A stretch of 64,000 nucleotides of DNA. It comes from Siphonodentalium dalli (taxonomy: Eukaryota > Mollusca > Scaphopoda > Gadilida > Siphonodentaliidae). The notes beneath the pieces were generated by a model, which had not been told where the DNA came from, did no database searches, and saw nothing but the letters and a program-made list of their open reading frames with translations. The position numbers were made by a program, and so were the translations under genes. Positions 22,181 to 34,269 of the stretch are shown here, piece after piece (the first letter of the stretch is position 1; each line of letters opens with the position of its first letter). Location of the stretch: assembly GCA_032622095.1 (NCBI GenBank), contig CP136063.1:88449980-88513979 (forward strand), read 5' to 3'.

Positions 22181-22370
22181 AATGTCTCAGGTGACCACTG
22201 GAGTGACGTCATGCACGTATATAAGTTTTAACAGTAAAATGGTTACCTTTTAAGGAGCCGTCGATCAAGCGCGCAGAGCATATTATAATTACGCAAATAA
22301 GTACGTATAAGCATTTAAATGAGCTTAATTGTTCAGTCAGATACTCTAATACGCACGCCTATCCAGTGGG

Positions 22371-22789
22371 GGTCACTATGAATACCGAACACAACCGAAA
22401 ACAAGTCAAATAAGGGTTAAAAGACGGAAATATATGAAATAAAGTTTATAATGATGTGTGTGTATATGTAAGCTAGTGATATGTGAAGTTTGATGCAATT
22501 TGGCCGATTAAAAGTTACGTTAATGAAAGTTTTATGTAATTTCACGCCGAGTCAGAGTCCGGCGTGATGGCGGCTAGCTCTATGAATACCGAACACAAGT
22601 CCAAATAAGGCGTATATAAGGGAAATATATGAAATAAAGTTTATAAAGATGTGTGTGTATATGTAAGCTATTGATATGATAACATCATTATAAACTTTAT
22701 TTCATATCTTTCCCTTATATACGCCTTATTTAGACTTGTGTTCGGTTGTGTTCGGTTGTGTTCGGTTGTGTTCGGTATTCATAGTGACC
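22371..22789. mobile_element. Small TIR element, left-arm copy
   Basis: Ends GGTCACTATGAATACCGAAC and the reverse complement. Inside there are nested inverted copies of TATATGAAATAAAGTTTATA and a short minisatellite of TTCGGTTGTG (22,741-22,776). The mirrored copy is at 28,224-28,653. Confidence 0.75.
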
Positions 22790-23021
22790 GCTCCAGTGAA
22801 GTGTATAACAATTCTTAATGGGCGATCGAGGTGTGATCACTGTACTAATGCGAATTGGTGAGTATTAATGATTGGAGTCACGAAACCCTATATCCAATTA
22901 TGAAATTGATGCATTTGTATAAATGTGAGGACGTTGCATATAGAACACAGCATAACTATTCTGCCTCGTGATCGAGTTTGGACAGGATTCATAAGGTCTT
23001 GAGTTACTTACGAATGTGATA

Positions 23022-23163
23022 ATGAAGGTGTGTTTGTTGATCATCGTCCTTGCTGTATTGCGACCGTGCCAAGCTGTGGAATGCATATAGAGACCATTGC
23101 CTAATAAAACGTGGTCAGTGTATGACTATCCAAATCCACGATCCGACAGAGCAGGCTGCAGAG
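23022..23163 (+). pseudogene. Duplicated signal-peptide exon of the MOLO1-like gene, with a stop codon
   Basis: Inverted copy of the exon at 27,850-27,991. It reads MKVCLLIIVLAVLRPCQA, then VECI and an in-frame TAG at 23088-23090. The other arm has GAG (Glu) here, a single T/G difference. The rest of the frame (KTWSVYDYPNPRSDRAGC) is intact. It points away from the only downstream MOLO1 exon found, so it is probably dead. Confidence 0.75.
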
Positions 23164-24430
23164 TCGTAATTTCGCTAAAATCCGGATTGAGAACCCGAAG
23201 CCGATTACGGGGGCGGGGCTAATTCCCGATTCTAGGTCAGATTTTGAAATCCACGTGGTCTCCGAAACTATGTTTAATGTTCTCCCAGCGTCAAACATGG
23301 CTCATGTATTTGACACAAGTATCATTTGTATCTTATATTTATAAAGTTCATGTTTGTTGTGAAAGTCATGCTTTTCTTCTATGTGTATATACACGGCACA
23401 TAATTTGCTGCCAATCCGACTTAATCGCATCTTTTTTTTCAAGTTAAACTGTGTTTATTGATGATGGCAAGCATATCTAAACGTAACAGCTCTAGGCCTC
23501 CTGAATCAAATTCCGAAGATGCTGTGAAAAACACACGAAACTTGTCATTGAACAGGGACGTGACGACAGGGGTTGATTGGGTGTCTCGACCCCCACCCCG
23601 AACTTTGGTACAATTTGCTAAGCTGTGCAGTCATTCATACGTGAGGAAACTCAGGATTTTAAATAAATACATATACAAACTTATGACTAACTCGGGAGAG
23701 GGGGTGTCCAGTGATCTGTATATATGTTCAACTTGTTTTGGTAGTCATGTTGCTTTGCCATTACTAATTATTTATTTTTTCAGTGTAATAACATATGGGA
23801 GAGGGGGTACCCTTAAGTGAGTCAGTACTTGTCCCCCAATTCCTTTGTATGTATAAACAAATGTATGTGTTATATATCATGTGTTATCTAAATTTGACAT
23901 ATATTTGAAATAAATATATCTAAACTAAACTTTGGTACATTCCAGCAGTCGGAAATTTCATGCATGACACAACATTAGTTGGACATTAATTTGACACCAT
24001 ATATAGGTTGGCATTGTTCCCTAGAACATGTGTCTGTTGTCTATACAGAGACTATTGTGCAAAACGACTGCATTTAACGAAACAAAACATGTTAAACATG
24101 AAATTGCTATAACTTTAAGACTAGATGATAGTACATACGTGTATCTGATAATCCATCGATACCATATAATCCTACTATTTCTTGAATAAGAAGAAACATT
24201 ATAATAACGAACACAGCAAAAGACATATCCATGCAGGTTCATATGAATTCGGTCAATGGTGACGTATCCGCCGAATTCGAAATCGACATGCGTTCGGGCG
24301 GTATTTTAAGGATGGAATTATGAAATTATAATTACTGGCTATTTGTCAGACTTAAATCACAATAAAGGTGGCTATAGTAACAATGGATATGACATTCATG
24401 GATTGAACTTATCTGACTGAACGGTGTAGA

Positions 24431-24612
24431 ATAAATACAGAACACAACTTGCATCATAATCTCGAATCTTTTATCGAACTCGTTGCGGACGACGCAAAGT
24501 TATATTTCGCTCGAGCTACGCTCTCGCGAAATATATCATTGCGCCATCCGCAACTCATTCGATAAAAGATTCTCGATAAAGATGCGCGTTGTGTTCTGTC
24601 TATGTATTTACG
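24431..24612. repeat. Fold-back hairpin, arms of about 80 bp
   Basis: AATACAGAACACAACTTGC, GAATCTTTTATCGAACTC and GTTGCGGA at the left are mirrored at the right around CGCTCGAGCTACGCTCTCGCG. It looks like a small fold-back element. Confidence 0.8.
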
Positions 24613-25615
24613 TGCGCTCGCGCAACAGTATGGCGATCAGACAGATTCGTAGGTTGGTGTCACTCTGCTCCGTTTCACTCCATGACGTCACCAAAAACGA
24701 CGTAAAACCTCGTGGCGTTCTGACATTTTTACTGTGCCGCGTTTTTGCTATGTTTATTTTATGTGTTGTTTTTTCGATTATTTGTTTGTCGCCGATATCG
24801 CCATTTGTCGGGATTCCCTGTTTCTATATTTAAAACTGGCATGCTCGTAGTGAGCCTCGATTTCGATATTTTCTCCCAGGTCAAAATACGTCAGAGTTAT
24901 GACAAAAATAGATCGACCTACATTTTCTCCATCAGAACTCTACATCAAAGAGTATATAGACTCCTTCGGGACCTACATAGACTCCTTCATTTGGGTATTT
25001 TTACTTATAATTGGGAAGTTTTATCATTTTTGGTTCGTGCGAAGACCTCTTTTTATCGTGCGGGAAAAGAGAGACATTAAAAACGCGATTTCGTAATTCG
25101 ACGCAATAGGCTGAATAGCCTAACCTTCAGCCGAGTTCCGGATCAAATACGACGAATGACGTAATACAAAACAAAGCGCATTTGTTGACACAAACACCGT
25201 TTGAAGAGTTTATTATTACATAAAATTATCGTTATTGATTAATTATTGATTAATTATTTATATGTATTGTTGCATATTGGCTGCTATCAATATTTACACA
25301 AATGGTATTAATTATTTCTTATAATTGCTCCTTTGGTCAACTTTGACTATTGGAAAATGAAAATGAAAATATGCCGCTGAAAAAAATGTAATCGATATTA
25401 AAGTCTCATCCTTTCGGCAACATGGAATTGGTTTTAATTACTTAAATGATTAATATAGTAATTTGCCTTTTATCTGTGATGAAATGAGAAATGGTAATTG
25501 TCTTTTTTTGCTAACATTAAATTAAATAAAATAAATTAAGTAAAATACAGTGAAATTATTTTTTAAATTATTTTTTATACATTTTTGCGCACGTTGGCAT
25601 CTCTCTGAGTGCATT

Positions 25616-26050
25616 CTAGTTCATAATCATTTCAAACAGCAGTTTATCGTAATCCCGAGCACAGAGGTGCGGAACAATATCTTGAACAACTTTATTGACA
25701 CATTTGTCTGGTATAAACTCACTTGATTTCTCCCCTGTGCGAACATAAATCTTTTTATCGTAGTCTGATATTGCTATATAGATGTCGTTGGTACATGTAC
25801 CAAATCTCCATCGACTGTCTTTCAATGCCGTCGTGAAAGATTTCATGTCTTCCAGAACGTCTTCCGAATTGCTTTCAATTCTTGACACCATCGCAACTCC
25901 GTACACAATTCCTCCGCCACCATTCGCAGAGCAGCTTGTTCCACAAACCTGTGAACAACTCGTGGTTTCGTCCAGCTTAATTTCCGTGTTATTGGTCAAG
26001 ATGTGATCAGGGTCGCATATGTTTAAGCTCCGACTATCTCCACAGAGGCA
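25616..26050 (-). CDS. MOLO1/TPM-domain exon of a probable secreted protein
   Basis: An open frame of about 145 codons. It reads CGDSRSLNICDPDHILTNN, two Cys-containing motifs, GGGGIVYGVAMVSRI, FTTALKDSRWRFGTCTNDIY, IAISDYDKKIYVRTGE and HLCARDYDKLLFEMI, then TAG. CGxxxS..CDPDxIL, WxxGxCxND, the D(R/K)K(I/V)Y(I/V).TG strand and the closing DYD..L helix are the landmarks of the MOLO1 domain (TPM fold). The nematode family member is a levamisole-receptor modulator and carries a transmembrane helix after the domain. Here the frame stops right after the domain, which suggests a secreted or truncated form. The exact 5' splice site lies between 26,027 and 26,050. Confidence 0.72.
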   Translation of the reverse strand, partial: CLCGDSRSLNICDPDHILTNNTEIKLDETTSCSQVCGTSCSANGGGGIVYGVAMVSRIESNSEDVLEDMKSFTTALKDSRWRFGTCTNDIYIAISDYDKKIYVRTGEKSSEFIPDKCVNKVVQDIVPHLCARDYDKLLFEMIMN

Positions 26051-27849
26051 TTATTTCGCTAAAATCCGATTCAGATTCTGGATTCAGATTACAGATTGGT
26101 CCCCGTACGACTTGGTTCGGCAAAAGAACAGACCAGAAATTGGCAGAATCAGTAAACGAACAGACCGTAATCTCAATTTCGTGGTAATCCGATTGGGATT
26201 CGGATTTCGATTACGGACTCAAATGTTCGTAATGTAAACAAACCGAGATTTCGCCACCTCAGAGTTTAAAAACACAATAAAACATAAGAATCCGTCTCTT
26301 GTGTACAAATTATTGCAGAATATAAACGATCTATATCAAAGAATTTTAAATGCGGAGACAAATTTGTTTTATTGAATGTAAACTGGGAGAATATTACTGA
26401 AATTAGCCAAATAATAACGCTATTGATAGTAACGCTGGTGGAGCACTTCGATTGATGGCGAAGCAATTGCAAATCATTGTTGATTGTCACTTTCATATGT
26501 CCATTTCATAATTCCATCCTTAAAATACCGCCCGAACGCATGTCGATTTCGAATTCGGTGGATACGTCACCATTGACCGAATTCATATGAACCTGCATGG
26601 ATATGTCTTTTGCTGTGTTCGTTATTATAATGTTTCTTCTTATTCAAGAAATAGTAGGATTATATGGTATCGATGGATTATCAGATACACGTATACTATG
26701 TACTATCATCTAGTCTTAAAGTTATAGCAATTTCATGTTTAACATGTTTTGTTTCGTTAAATGCAGTCGTTTTGCACAATAGTCTTTGTATAGACAACAG
26801 ACACATGTTCTAGGGACGTGGCTAGAAGTTTCCTCAAATTTCCGGCCAACTGCACCCCCCCCCCATTGAACCAAACATCAATCTCACAGGTTCGCAGAAT
26901 TAAATTTGCTCCCCTTGGAAATATCCAATCTGACAAACACTAAGATTGGAAAATTACCAACTTTTACTGGTTGAAAAAAATCAAACAATGAGAACAATGC
27001 CAACCTATATATGGTGTCAAATTAATGTCCAACTAATGTTGTGTCATGCATGAAATTTCCGACTGCTGGAATGTACCAAAGTTTAGTTTAGATATATTTA
27101 TTTCAAATATATGTCAAATTTAGATAACACATGATATATAACACATACATTTGTTTATACATACAAAGGAATTGGGGGACAAGTACTGACTCACTTAAGG
27201 GTACCCCCTCTCCCATATGTTATTACACTGAAAAAATAAATAATTAGTAATGGCAAAGCAACATGACTACCAAAACAAGTTGAACATATATACAGATCAC
27301 TGGACACCCCCTCTCCCGAGTTAGTCATAAGTTTGTATATGTATTTATTTAAAATCCTGAGTTTCCTCACGTATGAATGACTGCACAGCTTAGCAAATTG
27401 TACCAAAGTTCGGGGTGGGGGTCGAGACACCCAATCAACCCCTGTCGTCACGTCCCTGTTCAACTGACAAGTTTCGTGTGTTCTTCACAGCATCTTCGGA
27501 ATTTGATTCAGGAGGCATAGAGCTGTTACGTTTAGATATGCTTGCCATCATCAATAAACACACTTTAACTTGAAAAAAAAGATGCGATTAAGTCGGATTG
27601 GCAGCAAATTATGTGCCGTGTATATACATATAGAAGAAAAGCATGACTTTCACAACAAACATGAACTTTATAAATATAAGATACAAATGAATACTTGTGT
27701 CAAATACATGAGCCATGTTTGACGCTGGGAGAACATTAAACATAGTTTCGGAGACCACGTGGATTTCAAAATCTGACCTAGAATCGGGAATTAGCCCCGC
27801 CCCCGTAATCGGCTTCGGGTTCTCAATCCGGATTTTAGCGAAATTACGA

Positions 27850-27991
27850 CTCTGCAGCCTGCTCTGTCGGATCGTGGATTTGGATAGTCATACACTGACC
27901 ACGTTTTATTAGGCAATGGTCTCTCTATGCATTCCACAGCTTGGCACGGTCGCAATACAGCAAGGACGATGATCAACAAACACACCTTCAT
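27850..27991 (-). CDS. MOLO1-like gene, exon with signal peptide (intact copy)
   Basis: Begins MKVCLLIIVLAVLRPCQA, a clear signal peptide with likely cleavage before VEC, followed by KTWSVYDYPNPRSDRAGC. W.V.[N/D]YPNP followed by a Cys is the usual start of the mature part of MOLO1-domain proteins. The ATG at 27991-27989 is the first good start; a TAA-rich 5' region lies upstream. Donor candidates are GTCGTA (27850) and GTAATT (27847). I could not find a junction that joins cleanly to the 25,616-26,050 exon, so a missing small exon or damage by the inserted repeat is possible. Confidence 0.65.
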
Positions 27992-28223
27992 TATCACATT
28001 CGTAAGTAACTCAAGACCTTATGAATCCTGTCCAAACTCGATCACGGGGCAGAATAGTTATGCTGTGTTCTATATGCAACGTCCTCACATTTATACAAAT
28101 GCATCAATTTCATAATTGGATATAGGGTGTCGTGACTCCAATCATTAATACTCACCAATTCGCATTAGTACAGTGATCACACATCGATCGCCCATTAAGA
28201 ATTGTTATACACTTCACTGGAGC

Positions 28224-28653
28224 GGTCACTATGAATACCGAACACAACCGAACACAACCGAACACAAGTCTAAATAAGGCGTATATAAGGGAAAGATATG
28301 AAATAAAGTTTATAATGATGTTATCATATCAATAGCTTACATATACACACACATCTTTATAAACTTTATTTCATATATTTCCCTTATATACGCCTTATTT
28401 GGACTTGTGTTCGGTATTCATAGAGTTAGCCGCCATCACGCCGGACTCTGACTCGGCGTGAAATTACATAAAACTTTCATTAACGTAACTTTTAATCGGC
28501 CAAATTGCATCAAACTTCACATATCACTAGCTTACATATACACACACATCATTATAAACTTTATTTCATATATTTCCGTCTTTTAACCCTTATTTTGACT
28601 TGTGTTCGGTTGTGTTCGGTTGTGTTCGGTTGGGTTCGGTATTCATAGTGACC
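28224..28653. mobile_element. Small TIR element, right-arm copy
   Basis: Inverted copy of 22,371-22,789 with the same TIRs. The TTCGGTTGTG minisatellite here lies at the element's right end (about 28,604-28,640), and a shorter run sits at its left end. Confidence 0.75.
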
Positions 28654-30074
28654 CCACTGGAAAGGCATGCGTATTAGAGTATCTGACTGAACAATTAAGC
28701 TCATTTAAATGCTTATACGTACTTATTTGCGTAATTATAATATGCTCTGCGCACTTGATCGACGGCTCCTTAAAAGGTAACCATTTTACTGTTAAAACTT
28801 ATATACGTGCATGACGTCACTCCAGTGCTCACCTGAGACGTTATTTGGTGAGAGAATACAGGTTCCGAAACCGATTACAGGGGTGGGGGGGGGGGGCTAA
28901 ATCTAGATTACACGGATTCTAGGTCTGATTTTGAAATCCACGTGGTCGCCGATACTAAGTTTAATGTTCTCCCAGCGTCAAGCATCGCTCATGTATTTGA
29001 CACAAGTATTCATTTGTATCTTATATTTATAATGTTCATATTTGTTGTGAAAGTCATGCATTTATTCTAGTTGTATATAGGCCTACATGGCACCTATCAT
29101 TAGCTACCAATCGCATCTTTTTCAAGTCAAAGAGTGTTTAGTGACGAGGGCGAGAATTTCTAACAGCTCTCCTGAACCACATTCCGAAGACGTTGTGGAG
29201 AACACACCAAACTTGTCAGTTACATGTACCGGGGCGTGGCGACATGGGTTGGTTGGGGTGACTACCCAAACTTTGAAATAGTTGGAAATTTCATGCCTGA
29301 CACATTAGTTGGATATTTGATACCAGATATAGGTTGGAATTGTTTTCATTGATTGATTTGATTCAACCAGTAATTAATGTATAGAATGGTCATCAGTTGG
29401 TAATTTTCAAATCTTATATAGGGTGTGTCAGGTTGGAAATTTCCAAAGGGGTGCAAATGGAATTATGCGAACCTGCGGCAGTTTGGAAATCTTAAGGTGG
29501 ACCCCCCCCCCCCCCGCCCATGGGAACTCTCAAGCCACATCCCTAGAAATTGCACATGTGTGTGTTTAATCAAATAAATTGACTGACATTTCGACTATAT
29601 AGTCCTGCGATCCTCGATATAAGCTTTACATTTATGTTTGTGTGATTGGGAGATGCAGCTCACGTGCGATCACAAGACCACAACATCAGCTACAGTACCT
29701 TGGGAACTTGATTTATTTTCCAACTAATGCACAGCACTTTGGCCAAAAAGTGCCTGCAATACGACAATGACGACCGCCTGGTCAAACTACACACACGTAC
29801 CAAGTTTCGTCCCGATCGGTCGAGAATCGTAGATTTGCATAAATGACATACAGACATACAGACATCATACAGACAGACAGAGGTCTTCAAAATATATTGG
29901 AGATGGTATTATTCAGTCTGGAGTAAACTACATGTACCCACATATAAAAAAAACAGTATCAGTATGAATCTGAGTGTATGTTTACACAGACTGGGTATTA
30001 GTATGTACCCGTACGTATAGTACGTTTAGTTTTGTAGGTATATAGTCGCGATGTCTCCGACGTCCGTCCATACA

Positions 30075-30405
30075 AATATTTTGCATTATAACTCAAGCAT
30101 CAGTTGTCGGATTTTGATGTCCTTTGTTATGGCGATATAGACCAACAGCATGGGGGAACAGACATCTTCATATTGTGGGTCTCGTCCACGCATACCTACC
30201 ATAGTTAAGGCCCTTATTGGACTTGGAAAATATTATACAATGAACGTTTTGCATTATAACTCATGCATCAGTTTTCGGAGTTTGATGTCATTTTGGTATG
30301 ATGATAAACCAGCATGGGGATATCCACATATCTCTGGTTTAATCCACACTTATCTCTGGTTTTATCCACACTTTCATACTAGAGTACTGGCCCTTGTATG
30401 ACTTA
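30075..30405 (+). repeat. Two diverged tandem units, about 170 bp
   Basis: Both units carry TTTTGCATTATAACTCA[A/T]GCATCAG, GGA(T/G)TTTGATGTC, AACCAGCATGGGG-type and TACTGGCCCTT/GGCCCTTATTGGACT-type motifs (30,081 and 30,248). Confidence 0.65.
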
Positions 30406-31980
30406 CACAAATAAAACGCCACTGTCTGGGGCATATGCCCATATTTCCCCAGAAAGACCAACTAATGCAATAATTTTAAATGATAAACACACACAATGTG
30501 ACATGGTCGTGTTATAGATTGGTCGCGGTACGCGAAATAATGGGTTACCCAAAATAAATTGAAGCGATGTTTGTGTCATAAGAAGCTGCCGAGTCCTCAC
30601 TACCACATATATAAAATCCGCTAAAATCCGCTTCGGGGAAACTTTGTTATTCAATATGGCGGTCAGTTCTCGAAATAAGTCATTATATGGTACGAAAAAA
30701 CGGCTTCTTTACCAATTTATTCCGGGTCTAACGGCCATACTATAGAGGGCATGTATATATATAAGTTGTGCCTAATTTTGTTTACATAAAGTTGAATGTT
30801 TTTCGAGTATAACGTAACTTACGATGTTTATAAATAATGTATATCATTTATACCTAAATATTGACCCGATGTTGGTACAACATAACTGATCGCCGCCGTT
30901 TTATGTATCTTCCCCGCTCAATACAAGTCGGTAAATCAACAAAAACAACATGTTCACAGTCTATTACACCGGATATGTTGATAATATAATGTTTTGGAGC
31001 TTCCTCTTTCAAATGGTATATAATATGGCATATGTGGTTCGAAAATTAAGTGGGCCTTTAAGACTATAAAATGGTCGACCTGTATTGAATAATAACTTTA
31101 ATCAAACTTATATACGGATGTTACATACAATTACTAATATTTTATGTTATTGTGTCTTTCTTCTTTTCTCGAATATGTTACCACAGCTGTGAGTGATATA
31201 CGACTGATGCGAAATTGTTGACAATGTGTTGTTGTGATCGTCGATGTTGTTGGTGTTCAGTAAATTACCGCGGGAATAGCTCGGAATGAATTTGACAACA
31301 TATATAATTAAATCGATCACGCTCCAGTCAATTGTTTAACAGCTTTCTTAAGAGTCCAGTGTTCGAACGATCTCTTCGGGTGCATGGTCATTGTGTGTCT
31401 ATGTCACGATCATGCATGCGAATTTAAAAACAAACTGGATAAAACCTTAGGGGCATGTTATAACTCAAAACTATCACCAAGTAATAATTTTGATGCCCAT
31501 GAAAAACGTAAGATTCCCTGGCACTAAACCTACAAAATAAGTCTGGCACTGAAAGAGTTCATTATGTATTTTATGTGGATTCCCAGCTCTAAATTGCAGG
31601 ATACTTAAGATTCCTACTGTAGTACAACTGTGAAGGCAGTGGCTTCAATAGTTATCCCGCATAAATGGTATTGTAGGTTAATAATTATTTTCCGGTTATT
31701 GAAATGCTCTTCAGATCTAGCAAGCAGCAAGTATGTGTATGTGGGGGGGGGGGGGCATGGTAAATCATGCCCCTTCCCTACCGGTATATGTTGTGTCAAC
31801 TTGTGTGCCTGTGCTATGGCCCCAAGTCTTACCACGCCCCTTTTCAATGTTTGGTATTCCGATAAAAGCTCCTATCACTTTATTATTCTAATAGGCCCCT
31901 GCTTTTCTATGTTGCAATTATCTTATAGCTCTCTCGATAAAACGAAGATTCCTCCTTTTCTATCGTGTATTATTGTAATA
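30406..31980. other. Noncoding stretch
   Basis: AT-rich DNA with a G13 run near 31,742 and no recognisable gene. Open frames at 31,614-32,142 are chance frames until LINE sequence begins near 31,985. Confidence 0.6.
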
Positions 31981-31984
31981 GGTT

Positions 31985-33560
31985 CCTATTTTATGAAAAA
32001 TTCTGGAAAAAAAAGTCAATCGGCATCTGGATATCCGAGCGTGCACCATGCCACTTGTCGTGAAAACTTGTCCCCTTTATTATTCTCTCTTTTCCTGAAT
32101 GATCTTCAAACCTTTATGGATAATCAAAACGGAATAAACTGAACTGGGTATATTACTAGATCTATTCCTAATTTTATACGCAGACGATACAGTTATTTTA
32201 GCAGATGGCCCCGGGAAAACTCCAGAAACACCTTGACAAATTTAGCGAATATTGCGAAAAATGGAAACTGAAAGTTAATGTGAAAAAACTAAAATTTTAG
32301 TCCTTTCAGGACGCAGCGTACCAAAAAATCGTGTTTTCAAATATGATGGTAAAATCATTAAAAGGGTTCAGAACTTCACTTATTTGGGAATAAACTTCAG
32401 ACGATCTGGCTCTTTCGCGGCATCAAAAACAACTCTTGTAGAAAAGGCAACAAAAGCTATGTACGCATTAATTGGAAAGTCAAGAAAAAATTGCCTGTCG
32501 ATCAGAAATATGTTTTATCTCTTTGATTCCTTGGTTTCGCCTATTGCTTTGTATGGATGTGAAATTTGGGGATTTGCTAACAACGATATAGTTGAAAACT
32601 TACACCGGAAATTCCTTAAACACATCGTAAGATTAAAACCATCTACCCCGAATTACATGGTGTATGGCGAAAGCGGACGGCTACCGCTTAGTATAATGAT
32701 TAACACACGAATGATCAAGTTTTGGTGCAAAGTGGTAAACAACGAAGATCGCATATACAGCAAAGTACCATATAAGTTAGCTTATCACATGAAAATGATT
32801 ATTGTTTTCCATGGCTCCTTAAGATTCGCGACATTTTGCTTGATCCTAGTCAATCCCACTTATTGGCAGCTGATCGAATTCAGAATGTAGACCAGCTAAC
32901 TGATTATGTAAGATGCTGCCTTATAGAAAAATTTGTTTCGAGTTGGTCGACAGACATTGATAACTCTAGCAGATGTGTCATTTATAGAATATACAAGCAC
33001 AACTTCCACTTTGAAGAATATCTAGATTGTAGTAATACGAACGATCGAGAAACTTTATGTAAATTCCGAACGTGCAACCACAAACTCCCAGTTGAGGTGG
33101 GTATATGGCAAAACATTGATCTCGAAGATCGTATTTGCACGCTATGCTCTTCGACGAGAGTTGGCGATGAATTCCACTACTTGTTTAAGTGTGAACACTT
33201 TAATTTTCTTAGAAACCGCCTACTGCCGAAAGAATTTACTGAAAGACCAAATGTTATAGTCATGAGCGAATTACTAAATACAAAAGACAAACATTTATAT
33301 CGCCGGCTATGTATATTAATACGACACATTATAAAGGAATTTAATTAGATTAGGAAGGTGTATTACCCATTGGTTCAATGATATAATAAATTTGTATATT
33401 ACAGCGATGTTACATGTATATCTGATCATATGTCTTTTATATAACACTGTTATGTTCTAGATAAACCATGTTGACCACATGTATATATGTAAATATTGTA
33501 CACATATAATTATCTCCATACCTTTATTAAGGGAGTGAGAAATAAATGAATTGAATTGTT
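31985..33560 (+). pseudogene. 5'-truncated LINE (non-LTR retrotransposon), broken ORF2
   Basis: Reverse-transcriptase motifs appear in order: ENLSPLLFSLFLNDL (about 32,060), LILYADDTVILADG with the catalytic YADD at 32,177-32,188, and YLGINFRRSGSF (about 32,378). After shifts comes a long frame with YGCEIWGFANNDI (32,555 on) and a second frame with a CCHC-like knuckle CTLC..GDEFHYLFKC (about 33,140-33,195). At least three frame breaks. The 3' tail ends in AATAAATGAATTGAATTG near 33,557. The C-terminal layout matches jockey/CR1-like LINEs; the clade is not settled. Same family as 51,932-52,880. Confidence 0.9.
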
Positions 33561-33949
33561 ATCAAATGGCTATAAGCCAATTACCACTAGGTGAAAAAGC
33601 CATGTACGGAATAGTGCTTAATCATTAACAATGGACCTTTCCACAGCTGTCAATCAAATAATTATCAGCGGATATTTTCCACTAATCAGTGATTTATATT
33701 TGTGCCATGACGTTATAAATTTATTTGTGATTATAACAATGTTTTTCATTTAGCATGACCCTTGTCATAATTTTCAAATTTAATGGCAAAACAGATTTGT
33801 GTTCTCTGGTTTAGATATATTAAAAAGTTCAGGGATCTGTTTGTCTGTTTTGGTCTGTTCGTGATTTTTCTTCAAGAGCCCTTGACCGATAAAGTTTAAA
33901 TCTAAAAATTAAAAAGAAAATTATAAACTTTGAAAAATACCCATACCAT

Positions 33950-34260
33950 AGTCTGTCTGTATGTCCGTCTGTAGACACTTTACTCATAATGCGATAACTG
34001 AAACATTTTCTATGTGATCGGAACCAAATTTGGTATGTGAGTTTCTCAGCCCAAAATACAGATCGAGTTCGAATATTGATTTGATCCGAGTTTATTTTTA
34101 TGGAGTTATGGCCTTTTTTCGACTTAGAATTCACGGATGCTACGATAACTAAAACAAAATTTATCTGATCGGAACCAAATTTGGTATGTGAATTTCTCAG
34201 CCCAAAATACAGATCGAGTTCGAATATGGGTATGATCCGATTTATTTAAAAAGAGTTGAC
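33950..34260 (+). repeat. Two tandem units of the family seen at 2,925-4,590
   Basis: Units of about 150 bp sharing GATCGGAACCAAATTTGGTA, CCCAAAATACAGATCGAGTT and TTTTTTCGACTTAGA with the array in EIPR1 intron 5. Confidence 0.75.
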
Positions 34261-34269
34261 CCTTTTTTT

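Larger units (their letters stand above)
21268..24332 (+). repeat. Left arm of an 8.5-kb palindrome
   Basis: Reverse complement of 26,503-29,756 over its whole length. Spot checks show near identity: a 65-codon open frame is identical in both arms (23,101-23,298 and 27,715-27,912). The main difference is about 177 bp missing here near 24,015. The arm itself contains E1, a small TIR element (22,371-22,789), the broken MOLO1 exon copy and E2. Confidence 0.92.
24333..26502. other. Single-copy spacer of the palindrome
   Basis: 2.17 kb between the arms. It holds a 182-bp hairpin (24,431-24,612), the MOLO1-domain exon (25,616-26,050) and, at 26,040-26,260 and 26,300-26,502, the start of repeat block E3. 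The part 24,620-25,600 is AT-rich with small open frames that I do not recognise. Confidence 0.7.
26503..29756 (-). repeat. Right arm of an 8.5-kb palindrome
   Basis: Inverted copy of 21,268-24,332 with very few differences visible by eye. It carries the intact copy of the MOLO1 signal-peptide exon (27,850-27,991, minus). Similarity stops at 26,503 on the inner side and at about 29,756 on the outer side. The spacer 24,333-26,502 is single-copy. Confidence 0.92.

Noticed and set aside
22898-23298. Minus-strand frames opposite the signal-peptide exon, repeated at 27,715-28,115
   Set aside because: Shadow frames of the duplicated exon and flanking repeat.
23458-23820. 120-codon plus-strand frame (copy on the minus strand at 27,191-27,463)
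   Set aside because: Lies in repeat block E2; present in both arms only because of the palindrome. No recognisable domain.
31742-31754. Poly-G/poly-C tracts here and near 21,511, 22,128, 28,884, 29,501, 35,474 and 57,640
   Set aside because: Simple homopolymer runs scattered in noncoding DNA; no G-quadruplex pattern of spaced runs.
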